Source: Scilla litardierei (taxonomy: Eukaryota > Streptophyta > Magnoliopsida > Asparagales > Asparagaceae). From it: 64,000 bases of DNA. This document shows, in pieces, positions 12,501-24,500 of this stretch (position 1 is the first letter of the stretch; the number at the start of each line of letters is the position of its first letter). A program made the translations under genes and the position numbers. The stretch covers positions 195,149,641 to 195,213,640 of the forward strand of contig CM061139.1 of assembly GCA_030789695.1 (NCBI GenBank). The letters run 5' to 3'. The notes beneath the pieces are model-generated. The model was not told where the DNA came from and did no database searches. It was given only the letters and a program-made list of their open reading frames with translations.

Positions 12501-15500
12501 ATGGAGGGGAGAGCTTTGGGGTGGTTCCAGTTGAAGAAGAGGAGACATCAAATCCGGAGCTGGGAGGAGCTGAAAGACTTGGTGCTGGAGAAGTTTAGAG
12601 ACCCCCGTTTGGGGAACCTACACGAGCAGCTATATGCCCTCAGGCAGGAGGGGCCGGTGCGGGAGTACATCGAGAGATTTGAGACACTGGCAGGGCGAGT
12701 TCATGGGGTGTCGGACGAGTCGCTGGAGGGCACCTTCTTGAAGGGGCTGCGACCTAGTCTTTGAGCTGCGGTGAGGCCATACAAGCCTCGGGGCTTTCAG
12801 AGGTCATCGAGATGGCGCAGATGGTGGAGGACTCCCGAACTGAGGATAGGAGAGGCGGGAGCAGCTACAGTGGGCAGTTACAGCGGGGCACCACGACTGG
12901 AGCAGGCGGAGCAGGGGTCACTACTGAGGCAGTTCAGGCAGGGCTGGAGAAGACTGGGGAGTAGAACAACCCACCACCGGCTGGGGGCCAATTCCGAAGG
13001 ATGACCGATGCAGAAATGAGGGAGAAGAGGCAAACGGGCTCTGTTTCCGATGCGACAAGCGCTTCACTCCGGAACACCGCTGTGTGGACCGGAAGCTGCA
13101 AGTGTTGATAGCGAAAACAGACGAGGATGATGACGTGGAGGACGAAGGAATCGGAGGGGAGAGCGATTCCCACTCGGATTAGCGCCGCCGGGACTTGCAG
13201 GCACCACCTTGAGGACAAGGTGGCTCTTTTTGGGGGAGTATTGATAGACCCACGCGGGTCTATCCCCTGCGCATCCATGGGCTGTGCCCATTACTAGCCA
13301 CCGGCCCCCCTTTTGCCCTAATTCTTATTATATAAAGGGGGTAGCCGTCACTTATTTCTTATACTTGATATTCGATATTTTCTATTGAGCGTCTTTAGGT
13401 TAAATCTTAGATTAAACGAGTACGGGCGTCCTCTTCTTCGTCTTGGGAGGATAGCGCACCTCTTTTGTGCTCAAATATCTCGTTTTGCTACTTTTTATCT
13501 ATAAAAATGGTCTGTTTATCTTGGATCCTAACAGAATATGACGGGCGAAGGGTATTCGTATTACCCATAAGAGAATGCGTAAGTATAGAAATTTTTGAAG
13601 TAATAAATAAGTTTATGTTATATATGTATGAAGTAAATTCGATATTCTAATCATTTCAAGTTTTCTTGTCAGTTGTAGTTGGAATGTTGCGGGACAATGA
13701 GGTCATGCAATTTACTCCACTTATATGCAAGGTCTATCTGTACTAGAGACGTTGCCCACATAAGCAAATGTGCTTCCTGAAGATATTGACAGACCCACAT
13801 ATATTGGAGCATCGACGTCTATGACGAGACATGTGGAGGACGAAAGTGATGACACAGATAATGATGAACATCCTGTTGTGAGGGAGGATAGCATGCATGC
13901 CGATCTGAATGCAGATGATACAGACTGGATACATCAATCTGTTATAGACAATACAAATGTGCAATTTAAAGAGCCGTTGCCAGATGGAGAGGATGAGAAA
14001 CAATGGGTCAACGCTACAATTATGAGGAATACCCAAGAAAGGCAAATGCTAGAGCCAAGGCCTCCCAGCAGTAGTGGAGTTTTCATCGTCGATGAGCTAT
14101 ATGATACAAAGACCGACTTGATAAAAGCAATTACGGAATGGAGGATCTAGCACAATGTCTCTTTTAGACCAATCAAGACAAACAAAACTTGTTATTTCGT
14201 GATATGTGGCTTGAATCATGATGTTGATCCGCATACTCAAGATGAGGCGATTAGGAATTGTCCTTGGAGGATTTATGCAGCGGTGGGAAAAAGAACAAGT
14301 GAGGTTCAAGATAAGGAAAGTAGGCGAGGAACCCACCTGCAACAATCCCACGCTAAATACCGATCATAGTCAAGCCACGCCATCTTTCATAATTTATAAA
14401 ATTATGCCAATAGTGAAGACAAAGCTTGATATGACACCATCAGAAATACAGGACGCCATTCACACCATGTTACACATCAGAATATCATATCACAAAGCAT
14501 GAATGGCTAGATCGAAAGCTTTAGCGAGGATATTTGGGGATTGAGAGGAGTCATACAAGAGGCTCCAACAGTACTTAGAGGTCATCAAAGAAAGCAATCC
14601 TGGAACAGTGTATAAGATTGCATATGAAATTATTGGGCCAATAGTGACACAGTTTACAGGAGTATGTTGGTCTTTTGGACCATCAATTGAAGGGTTCAAA
14701 CACTGCAGGCCGGTCCTAAGTATTGATGGGACGTATTTGTATGAGAAATATGTATGATGCTTACTGGTGGCTACAGGCGTGGATGCAAATGGGGGCCTCT
14801 TTCCGTTAGCATTTGCAGTAGTATCGACTGAAAATGTAGAAAATTGGAAATGGTTTTTCTACTGCATCTATGAGTTATACCGAGTGCTCGTAGAAACCGA
14901 ACGATTACCTTCATTTTCGATAGAATGAAAGGTATTTCGAGAGCACTACGAGAGGGATGGCCAGGTTCTAGACACCATAGGTATTGTCTTTGACATATTA
15001 TTGCAAATTTCAAGTCGAATGGACACCAAACAGTTACATTGGAAAATCACTTATGGGGAGCTGGCAATGCATCTGACTTGCTGATATATAATGCATTTCG
15101 TGCAAAGATTAGAGCATAGTTTGTTGCAGCTGATGATTGGGTTACTGTAGACTTGGAGGCGGAAACAAGGAGGTGGGCGATGCACGAAGATGGTGGGAGA
15201 CGCTATTGTATAATGACAACCAATTGTTCGGAGAGCTTCAATGTGGTTCTTAAAGAATCTAGAGCGCTTCCGATACAAGCGTTGATTGCAAGAACCTTTT
15301 ATAGGTTAAACACGTAGTTCTACCATCGGTGGCTTGATGGACTCCGTTGGACGACCACTTTCACCCCAAAAACTGAGAACATTATTGGTGCACGTGTACA
15401 AGCAGCCGGTGTTGCTACATCACACGATGTGGTGACTTTGAGTGGCAGGTGATAGATAATGATGCACATGCATATACCGTGATGATAGAAGGCGACCGTT

Positions 15501-18500
15501 AAACATGTACGTGCAATATTCCTATGCTTCAGCATATGCTATGTTTCCATGTGATCGTCACAACGTCAAGACACCAATATGGTGCCAACATATCATATTA
15601 GCCATTTTGTTCGCCATGGTATAGTGTGAGTAAATATCGATTGGCATATATCATAGAATTTCACCACATACCTGATGCAATGTACTGGAAGGAGTGTGAT
15701 GGTCCCAGCTTAATTCCTCCTGAAAAAAGAAGACTTCCCGGTCGGCCAAGATCGACACGGATTCGGGGAGTAATGGATCTTCCACGTGAGGGAAGCAGGC
15801 AGAATAGATGCACCAACTGTCATCAGCTCGGTCATAAGAAATCACGTTGCTAAACTCCTTTATGCACAACATCGTATGTTCTATTTCACATTTCATGTGT
15901 AGTACTTGTGAAAATACTTGTGTACCAACGTCATCCAATATTGTAGGGCTTCATCGCATCGAGTATGCTGTTCACATGCCTGAAGCAATATAATGCATCC
16001 GACCGAAGAAATTCACTGTCGCATATTATTTGAAATCTATGTATTTTATATGTGATTTTTATGGGAATGTAAAATTTGAGAGTATATGAGACTTTATATG
16101 TGATATCTTATTTAATTTTGGAATGAAATCAGATATATGTGATATATGTATCTTATTTAATTTTGGAATGAAATCGGATATATATATGATATATGTTATG
16201 ATTGATTGGGATTTGTGTGGATGTGATGCGATATGGTATTGGGAGAAGATCGGAAGAGTAGTTTGTGGTGGAAGCAACTGTGGCTCGGTATCAGTGCAAT
16301 CAGGCGACAGCTGTGTGCTGCAGGCATAGTCCGGGTTCAGTGCAATTTGGCCGCGGTTTCCGGCCGCGGTTTCCAACTACGGCCAAATTGCACGTATTCT
16401 GGCAGGCCGCGGTTTCCAACCGCGACCATATTGCTCTGATCTTGGACTCTGCCTGCAGCACACAGTTGCTGCCTGATTGCACTGATACCGTGCACACAGC
16501 TGCTTCCACCACAAACTGCTCTTCCGATCGTCTCCCAATACCATATCGTATCCCATTCACACAAATCCCAATCAATTATACATATATCACATATATATCT
16601 GATTTTATTCCAAAATTAAATAAGATACATATAAACGGAGCTTGTTTCAAGATTCCAACATTAAACACAATGACGAAAATTAAACCCCAACAATATGAAA
16701 ATATCTTGATTACATTCATTGCGGCCTATGTAAAATCCTGCTCATAAGTGACCGACGACGCATGTATGTTACAAACGAAGCTTGTTGAGTTGATGTCTCA
16801 CCTGCCATTTCTGGTTGGGTTTGTTGCGTCGGCGAAGGGTCAGGTGGTTGGACTTGAGTCTGTTGTGGCTCCTCTGTCAGATACTGATGACATGAGTCGT
16901 CTTCAGGGATTACCGTATATATCTGAATAGGCTGAGATGTGCCGGCTTCATACCCGGTATGTGGCTGATAATGCTGAGATGTGTCAACTTCATACCCGGT
17001 ATATGTCTGATACTGCTGATACATGTCTGCTTCATAATCGGTATATGGGTGCAGCTGCTGAGACGTGCCAGCTTCATCGTCGGTATATGGCTGATACTGC
17101 TGAGACGTGCTGGCTTCATCCCCGGTATATGGCTGATACTGCTGAGATGTGTCGGCTCCATTCATGGCAGTCTTTTGCCTTCTTTCAGGACTCGTCTCCG
17201 CACCCTCACTCCTATGTCGTATACCGCAGAGCACCTGTAAAATCTTATCCCTAATTTTAAGGATCTGCTCTGGGTCCCGTGCTTCGTAAGCACGTGTACA
17301 CATATCCTCTAATATTCTGAATGCGTTGAATGCGTCGGTCTGCAAAACCAATGGATAAAATATATATTAGAAACCAATATATAAAATAAACACAAATATT
17401 TTACTGCTACATTACTATTTACCATTTGCCGCTCGATGGGACCACGAGGCATGTAACCACACGGGGGTTCTTGCCTACTATATATCCACCTCCGTGTGAT
17501 CCTCCAATACCACTCCATATACTCATATAAACTGATGACATCCCCCCTGTGCAACAATATGGTCCGCCCTAGTGTGCCACTTCATGAGAGGCTCCACAGT
17601 GGCTTCATTCCATGCTCGAGGGGTCATGTCGGTCCTCACCAGCAAGACTGGAACCACTACTGGAATATGATGCGGGATACCAAATTGGCGCATAACATGA
17701 TCTGGGACATACATCACTAAGATATCAAAGCAAACTAGAGGTATACACGCACGCTAGCACTGATTTTCTGCAACACATAAATCAGGAAGATGCTGATATC
17801 GCTAAAGATACCACTCCCAGATCACTTAATGGGAATGAAAAATATAAATAATTCATCAGAATTCGTAATATTAATCCATTATTCATCACATCAATATATA
17901 AAATTTACAACTTCATACCTGCGTATGCTCTAACATGTCAAGCTCGTTTCTATAAAAATCCAGTTGCCGCTGAGGGGTTTCTCGGAATGTTCTCGACACA
18001 TTCCACCTGCACCCTAAAGGTAGGGTGCCATCCAATCTGTCTTGGGAGAAAGTCGTCCTGCCTATATGCAACCTCTCCCATGACCATACCCATGAATATG
18101 AATTTGTTAGTGACTGTTAATATATAAAAATATATTACAATAAAACTTAAGTATCAAATTGTATTCCTGCAACAAGATGGAGCCTACGTATAACCCAGTT
18201 GTTTCCTTTCTTGCCACCTTATTTAGCTCTGAGTACAGATGAGCAAGTACATTACCACCCCAGGAATAATCTCTAATGGTTTCTATATGCTCCATCTTCG
18301 CCAACCATCGGAGGTGCATCAAATCTTTACTTGGATCTGGCACCAATAATGTGCTTATCATATGCAGAATATAGGCCCGAGTATATTGCTGAATCTCCTT
18401 AGGGGTTGTTTCTGCAGGCAACTCCATAAAAGTATCCTGCAACCAGCTCGGTTTTATCTTAGCTCCTTAGTTTCTGTGGATGTCTGTCCAAAGAGCCGCT

Positions 18501-21500
18501 CCATCAACTCCATCCAATCGAGACGGCTTGACATTCTCCATATGGGAATGCCCTCAACAGGAAGGCCCATGATGACTGCCACGTCCTGTAGCGTGATCGT
18601 CATCTCACCTTGGCGAAGATGTAAGGTATTGGTCTCGGGCCGCCATCTCTCCACTAATGAAGCAATAAGTAGTACACAGTCCAACCATATCCACTTCAGC
18701 CTCGCACATACGTCAAGCCTGGTAATTTCCATGTATTGTGCCGCACGGTCATCTAAATCCCGTGCAGAATGTTTTTGCATGTGGTCCACTACTAATATAA
18801 TCTCAGCTTGCAACCAATAAATACGAAATGTTAATATACTTCATGCAATATTACAAAGAATGCTACCTTACGTAAAAAACTCACGCCGGTTGTTCATACC
18901 TGCTCAGGCTATATATGTGCAGAACGATGTCGGGCCTGGTCATACAAGACCGTATCAGATACGGGTCCCAGATCTATATCTGCTTGAAAAAAAATTATAA
19001 GATGAAATTTTAAACTTTATAAATTTTATAAGATGCATATATTAATACAACCAAGGTAGAACATTATTTTTTTCAATTTTGTTTATTCTTCATTTGAATG
19101 TATGAGGTGAATGGCTTTCACCATCTTCCATGGATTGTTAAAAGATTTGTGCACCATGAACATTTAACTTATCACATCACATGAAAAGAATATGTTTCAA
19201 ATCCAAAGCGAAAAAAATCAGACATTGCAAAAACAAGGAAGCTAATAACAAATTTTATGGAAAAGCAAGGTTAGAGACCTTAAAATGGTGATTGCTCCAC
19301 GTGTTGAGCATCAAGATAGGACAGCGAAGCACCAGATCGCCAAAAACCCAGCTTGAGAGAGGGAGATTTCGCGTAATATGGAGAGTGCAGCCGGCTCGCG
19401 TAAGAAAGAATGAAAGAAGGAAAGAATGCGTAAGAAAAAAGGGTAGTCGCTGGCGGCTGCCCTAAGTTATCCATTTGGACGCGGTTTCCAACCGCGGCCA
19501 AATGGCATTGATTCATTTTGGCTGCGGTTTCCAACCGCGGCAAGGGTAAGTCGTTCTCGTCAACAAGCTCGCACGCTCGCGTGGATGAGCTGGACCAAAG
19601 TTGGTTCAGCTTGGAAACTAGTTTTTAAGTTGGTCGTTTTTATTAATATTTTTTTAAAATTAGCTTAAATGCAAACATTATCCTTTTTGAACTAAATTTA
19701 AAGGATGGAGAATACGTTTCTAGTGTAAACATTTGCTGCATGAAAATCAGGCTTGGTCCTCAAACTAAATGTATCTTCTCTCTCCTTCTCTCTTTGAAAT
19801 TGCATTGCTTTATCATCTTGATTGATAAATTCATTTAATTAGGTTATAGAATTTACATAACAATCGAAATATGAGTTCATGCCTTTACTCCTTTGGTTAG
19901 ACTTCATACCTACACCTAAACAAAAAAGAACCATATAATCAGTTTGTTTTGATGGTATAATTTTTTAAATATGTGCATGAAATCAAAATTTTCATATCTG
20001 CAAAGAAAGTATCTTTTAAGTACGGCTCAATCCAATGACGTCTTTTGTCATGCATAGTCTATAGCCACTTCCATACTTTCATTTCATTTCTTTATTTATC
20101 GGGTTAATGGTTCCTTGAAGTTTTTTACTTATCATTTAATATCACCCAACATCTCTTAGCTTCTTCAATGGTTGCACTCTTTTTAGCCCATTTTTTATAA
20201 TCTTTATCAAATTTAGGGTTATAAGAAGAACACAAAGAACGAAGATGCTCATCTTCATAAATGATGATATGTCATGAAATACCTGTGGCGTGCATTTGGA
20301 AAAACTCTCTTGATTGCATTGCAAATTGCTTGGTGTTGATCAGTGATTATAACTCCAGGCGCTTTAACCGACATACAGTTTAACTAATTTTTAAATAGCC
20401 ATACAAATGTGTCTTTCTTCTCATCAGTAAGTAGAGCACATCCAAATAAAGTAGATTGCTTATGGTGATTCATACCGATAAAAAGTGCAAAAGGCAATAA
20501 GAAACTATTGATCTTATATGTGACATCAAAAACGTCACCAAACTATAGTCTGTAGATAAGAAGTCATAGACCATATATATCAGACCAAAATATACTCCTA
20601 CAAACATTATCTTCGTCATAGTCTATAGCATAATAAAATTGGTGTTTAACTTGTCTTGTAAGAAATTGTTGAAGTGTTGTAATGCACTCACGCCCGATAT
20701 TATTCTTCCTTTTAACTCTCAAATGATCAATACATTGTTGCGTAGTAATATTGACATTACCATTACTTGTTGCATTAAGGAGCCTCACAATCTTTTGCAG
20801 GTCCTACACCATAACTATGAAACTGAACAACTAACTCTTACAAGTTACATCCGGATGTGATTTATCTTTAAATATCAATTAAAATCTCTTATTTGCAGTT
20901 AATATGTGTGGTTTGTTTTGGGTATGCATTAAACTCGAGAACACATAAAAATGTATGTTCAAAGGTTATCCGCCAAGTATTTCTAGGATATTACCCTAGT
21001 AAGGTGTAAATGTCATGTGTGCAGGACTTCTGTTAAAATTAAAGTTTCTTAGATTCATATGCGACATTGTTCTCCTGCAATGGCACAGCAGAGGCTGATA
21101 GCTGTAGATCAGAACAATAAACTTGTAGTTGAACTGGTGTGGAGCAGGGGTAGCTCAATAAATTAAGGGGGATTGAAGAATTAGACAAGCATATGACAAC
21201 GTGCTAAAACAGGATTAATGTAGTGCCCCCAAAGACTGGGAATACATGCTTTGTTGTAGTTGTTTCTTTGCGTCCTATATCCAAGGCTGCTGCAATTCCT
21301 TTCAAACATTTTTTTCTTTTGTTCTTTGTGTATTCCATCTTATTGAGCAAAATTGTAATAAATTTGCTATGGATTGTTGGATTGCTTGCTTACCCCCAAG
21401 AATGGCAGCAAAATTGTGGGCATTCCTATAGATGTATTTCTCTAGGAAATTCAAGGTGAATTCATACTGATCCAACTACAATGTGAAGGATCATATTGAT

Positions 21501-24500
21501 TGCCCACCTAATTGGATCACGACATACAGTAATCACTGATCACTATGTATTCCCACTATGTTGCCAAACAAAGAATTATAGCAATGCAGTGGGAATTGCT
21601 GTAAATTTTTTAATCGCTACTACCATTCACATTCGAATAAATCATGATTCTATATCCCATTTGAGGTTTCTTAGAATTTATTGAAGAGTGCTTTTAACTT
21701 GATGTGTCATATATCACTAATCGCCATGTATTCCCACTATGTTGCCAAACAAAAAATAAGAGCAATGCAGCGGGAAATTGCTGTAAATTTTGTAATCGCT
21801 ACTATCATTCACATTCGAATAAATCATCATGATTCTATGTCCTCTTTGAGGTTTCTTTAGAATTTATTGAAGATTGTTTTAATCTTAATGTGGCATATAT
21901 GTGGAACATGTTAAACAATGCTTGAGCTAAATCCCTACAAGGAATTGCGCATATAATCAAGGTCCTACCTAAAGAATCACAATAGTTGGGAATTAACATT
22001 GGCGCGGATCATATAATTTGGTTATTACTTCTGATCATACTACTTTATGGACACATTGTCTAACAACTAATAGGCTTCAAAGCTCATAGATAATGGTTGG
22101 GAATTATCGTTGTGCGATTATAAAATTTTGATATTTATAGGAAATTAGAATATTCCATGGTGTGGGTCATATAATTTGGTTATTACTTCTGATCGTATCA
22201 CTTGATGTACATATCAACTAACAACTAATTGGGTTCAGTTTTCATAGGTTTGTAGCAATCAACTTATTTTTTTAAAAGCAGTTCATTATGGTATTGTTTT
22301 CGGTTATAATTGAAGTGGTTTAAATGTATGTTATTTATTCTTAATATAGTTGTGTTAGAATGGTGTTACTGCAGCCCAAGCTCAATTTTCACTGGGCTTA
22401 TATTTAAAAAAAATTGGATTACAAAAATGTTGCTACTTGATGAGCCCAGAATCTTAATTCAATCCCACTGCACCAAAACTCCAAAGTTGCGATGAGAAGT
22501 GAGGGTAGTGTCTTTTACATTCTATATTTCTAAGGTGCTTCCCCAGATCAAGCACCCTTTTTATGGGCCAAAATGTAGGCTTTTGCACAGTTTTTTATAA
22601 TCAGATTTTCAATTGCATGCTTGGGGGATTTGAGCCTTGGTTGATTTTGTACCATTTCAGAGTCCTTGCTACTGCCATGCTTGGGGCTTTATGGTGAAGG
22701 CTTAGGGTTATATTTTCATATTCTAACAAGTTGAACGAGCATGTAAAATGCACTTGCTAAGATTTGATTCTGATCCTTGTGATAATTCCTGCTGAGCATA
22801 ATAACATTCAAGACTTTGTAGAATGTTGACGTGTTTACATAGAACATGCTATGGAATCAGTGCATACTGAAAAATCTTTTTATTGCAATTTCTATTACGA
22901 CATGAGATGTGGCTGATCATATTGCTTTTTGCAGTGTAATCTTGTCCACATCTTCCACGAGGATTCATGGTCCGGCCGTCTCAAGGGTTTCTTCAGCACA
23001 ATGTGCAGGGCATTTATGTACATGGTGGAACATTCATATGTATCTTTAGTTGGAACAGTAGCATTAATGATGGCAACAATCTTCTTTGTTCCTTCAAAAT
23101 TGTCATGGAAGAAGAGAACCATAATTGGAGTACTTCATGTTTCTGCACACTTGACTGCAGCACTAGTTCTGCTAATGCTGTTGGAACTGGGTATTGAGAT
23201 ATGTATTAGGAATCGACTCCTTGCTACTTCAGGTGTGCATTTCATCTTTCTGTGGACTTGGATGCAACACTAGACTATTTCTTATTAGTTTATCATGAAA
23301 CTAAGAGTGGTTTATTTGTGCATGATTGTAAGTCACCACATAATAGTTCCCATCGTTTTCTATATCATACTCTTACAATTGCAAATCTGTTTTATAAGCG
23401 TTGTGGGGAATATACCAAGACTATGTTTTTCTTGGCGAGATATACTGCTAATCAATTCAACTCTCTCAGATTTAAGCTATGATGGGTTTTGACAGTCTAA
23501 TACCAATAATGATCAACTGACCTAAACTACCGGGCAGATTCCTGCACATGTTTACTTGAAAATTACTTCTATGGATCAGCTACACTGATATGCCATGGAT
23601 ACTCTCCTTTTTTCCTTTTATCCAATGTAGGAAGGTCTTACATGGATCATTGACAAACAATTTGATAATGAGCTAATAGGTCTTTAGCAATTATCCCATT
23701 TCCTTGTGCAATTTGGTCGCTATTTCATGTGGCTTGAAAGTTTGAAAAATCAGCCGATATCGAGACATATCGCTCGTGTCTTATTTGATTTGATCGTGTT
23801 TATACCATTACCATCTAACCAAAACCGGTCGATACAACTAATATTAACTTATAACAACCAACACATGAAAGTCCCAGGATTTGAAGTACCAAAAGTTGAA
23901 AGTTAAACTTATTTACATATGCTTGTCGAAATGATCTCATATATTTATGTCCTAAAATCAGCCACTACCAAGCCCTTTTGGGTTGCATGGGGTTGCATCT
24001 GTAGGATATGACAGGAAGCAGAACCCTCTTAATCAGGACCGCACAAAAGCCTTCAGGTTCAAGTTTTGCCAATACGCATGATAGTGGACAGTTTTCGGTT
24101 ATAATTTGATAATGAGACTTCTAACTCTAGTTACAAAATCTAATTTGATGATGATACTTCTAACTCTAGTTACAAAATCTATCTGAAACTAAATTGATTG
24201 ATTTAGATTGTATTATCTTTCATGAAGATGACACATTGATGGAGTGGATTAGAGAAGGAAAGATAGTGCACTGAATGAAGTAGATAATCATGGACATATT
24301 AAGCATTGGCTGAAGATGAAGTTCTATCTGCAGTCCACTACTAGGACAGCACAAAAGGGCAGATATGGAATTTTGGGAGTTCCGGGGGTGTTTACGTAAA
24401 TTTTTAGTTTTAAGGGTCTTTTTTATTTTTGCAGGTCCGCCAAGGACTGCACGCAGTATTGCAGGGCCCACCGTGGCCCATCGATACTTTTGGGTAGCCC

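Larger units (their letters stand above)
10944..13533 (+). mobile_element. Gag-only LTR retrotransposon (TR-GAG type), element B, nested in mudrA
   Basis: LTRs at 10944-11235 and 13242-13533 are each 292 bp, begin TGATAGACCC and end CCTAACA. The 5-bp duplication GAATA is at 10939-10943 and 13534-13538. By eye the LTRs differ at about 18 positions (roughly 6%), so the insertion is not recent. The primer-binding site TGGTATCAGAGC at 11239-11250 matches initiator tRNA-Met. The polypurine tract TTTTTGGGGGAGTA ends just before 13242. Only gag-related sequence lies between; there is no pol. The LTR starts with a near-perfect palindrome (10945-10966). Confidence 0.93.
10733..15853 (+). pseudogene. 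mudrA-like MULE transposase, decayed and split by an LTR element
   Basis: An N-terminal piece opens at 10733 ([18 protein letters not shown]) and runs into the nested LTR element at 10943; removing that insert and one 5-bp duplicate restores an open frame across the junction. The acidic region 13770-14146 leads to a MuDR DNA-binding-like part (ending [11 protein letters not shown] near 14260-14296). The MULE transposase core follows (SIDGTYL at about 14720, then [20 protein letters not shown]). Its DGTYL aspartate is the first residue of the DDE triad. Near 15475-15560 is a degenerate SWIM-like zinc finger, and [14 protein letters not shown] (CCHC knuckle, 15811-15850) precedes TAA at 15851-15853. 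In-frame stops near 14148, 14541, 14758 and 15119 and several frameshifts disable it. Confidence 0.85.
10273..19683. mobile_element. Mutator-like element (MULE) carrying mudrA-like and plant-mobile-domain genes
   Basis: The ends are terminal inverted repeats of about 200 bp. The left starts GGACAATTTTTGCATTTAGG and the right, read inward, starts GGATAATGTTTGCATTTAAG. The 9-bp duplication TTTTTGAAC flanks the element at 10264-10272 and 19684-19692, which is diagnostic for MULEs. Contents in order: mudrA-like pseudogene (+) split by a nested LTR element, a large inverted repeat at the centre, and a plant-mobile-domain gene (-), so the two genes converge. Without the nested element it would be about 6.8 kb. 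Both genes carry disabling changes, so this copy is immobile by itself, although its ends look usable in trans (inference). Confidence 0.9.

Noticed and set aside
11655..12551. 298-codon minus-strand open frame
   Set aside because: Antisense shadow of the gag of element B; the GC-rich tract lacks stop codons in most frames. Composition is Pro/Arg/Gly with no family signal.
16246..16535. GATCGGAAGAG near 16248 and its complement near 16524 resemble a sequencing-adapter core
   Set aside because: The 11-13-nt match occurs in both arms of the MULE inverted repeat with arm-specific mutations and normal flanks, so it is native sequence. Adapter trimming could clip reads here, but it is not contamination.
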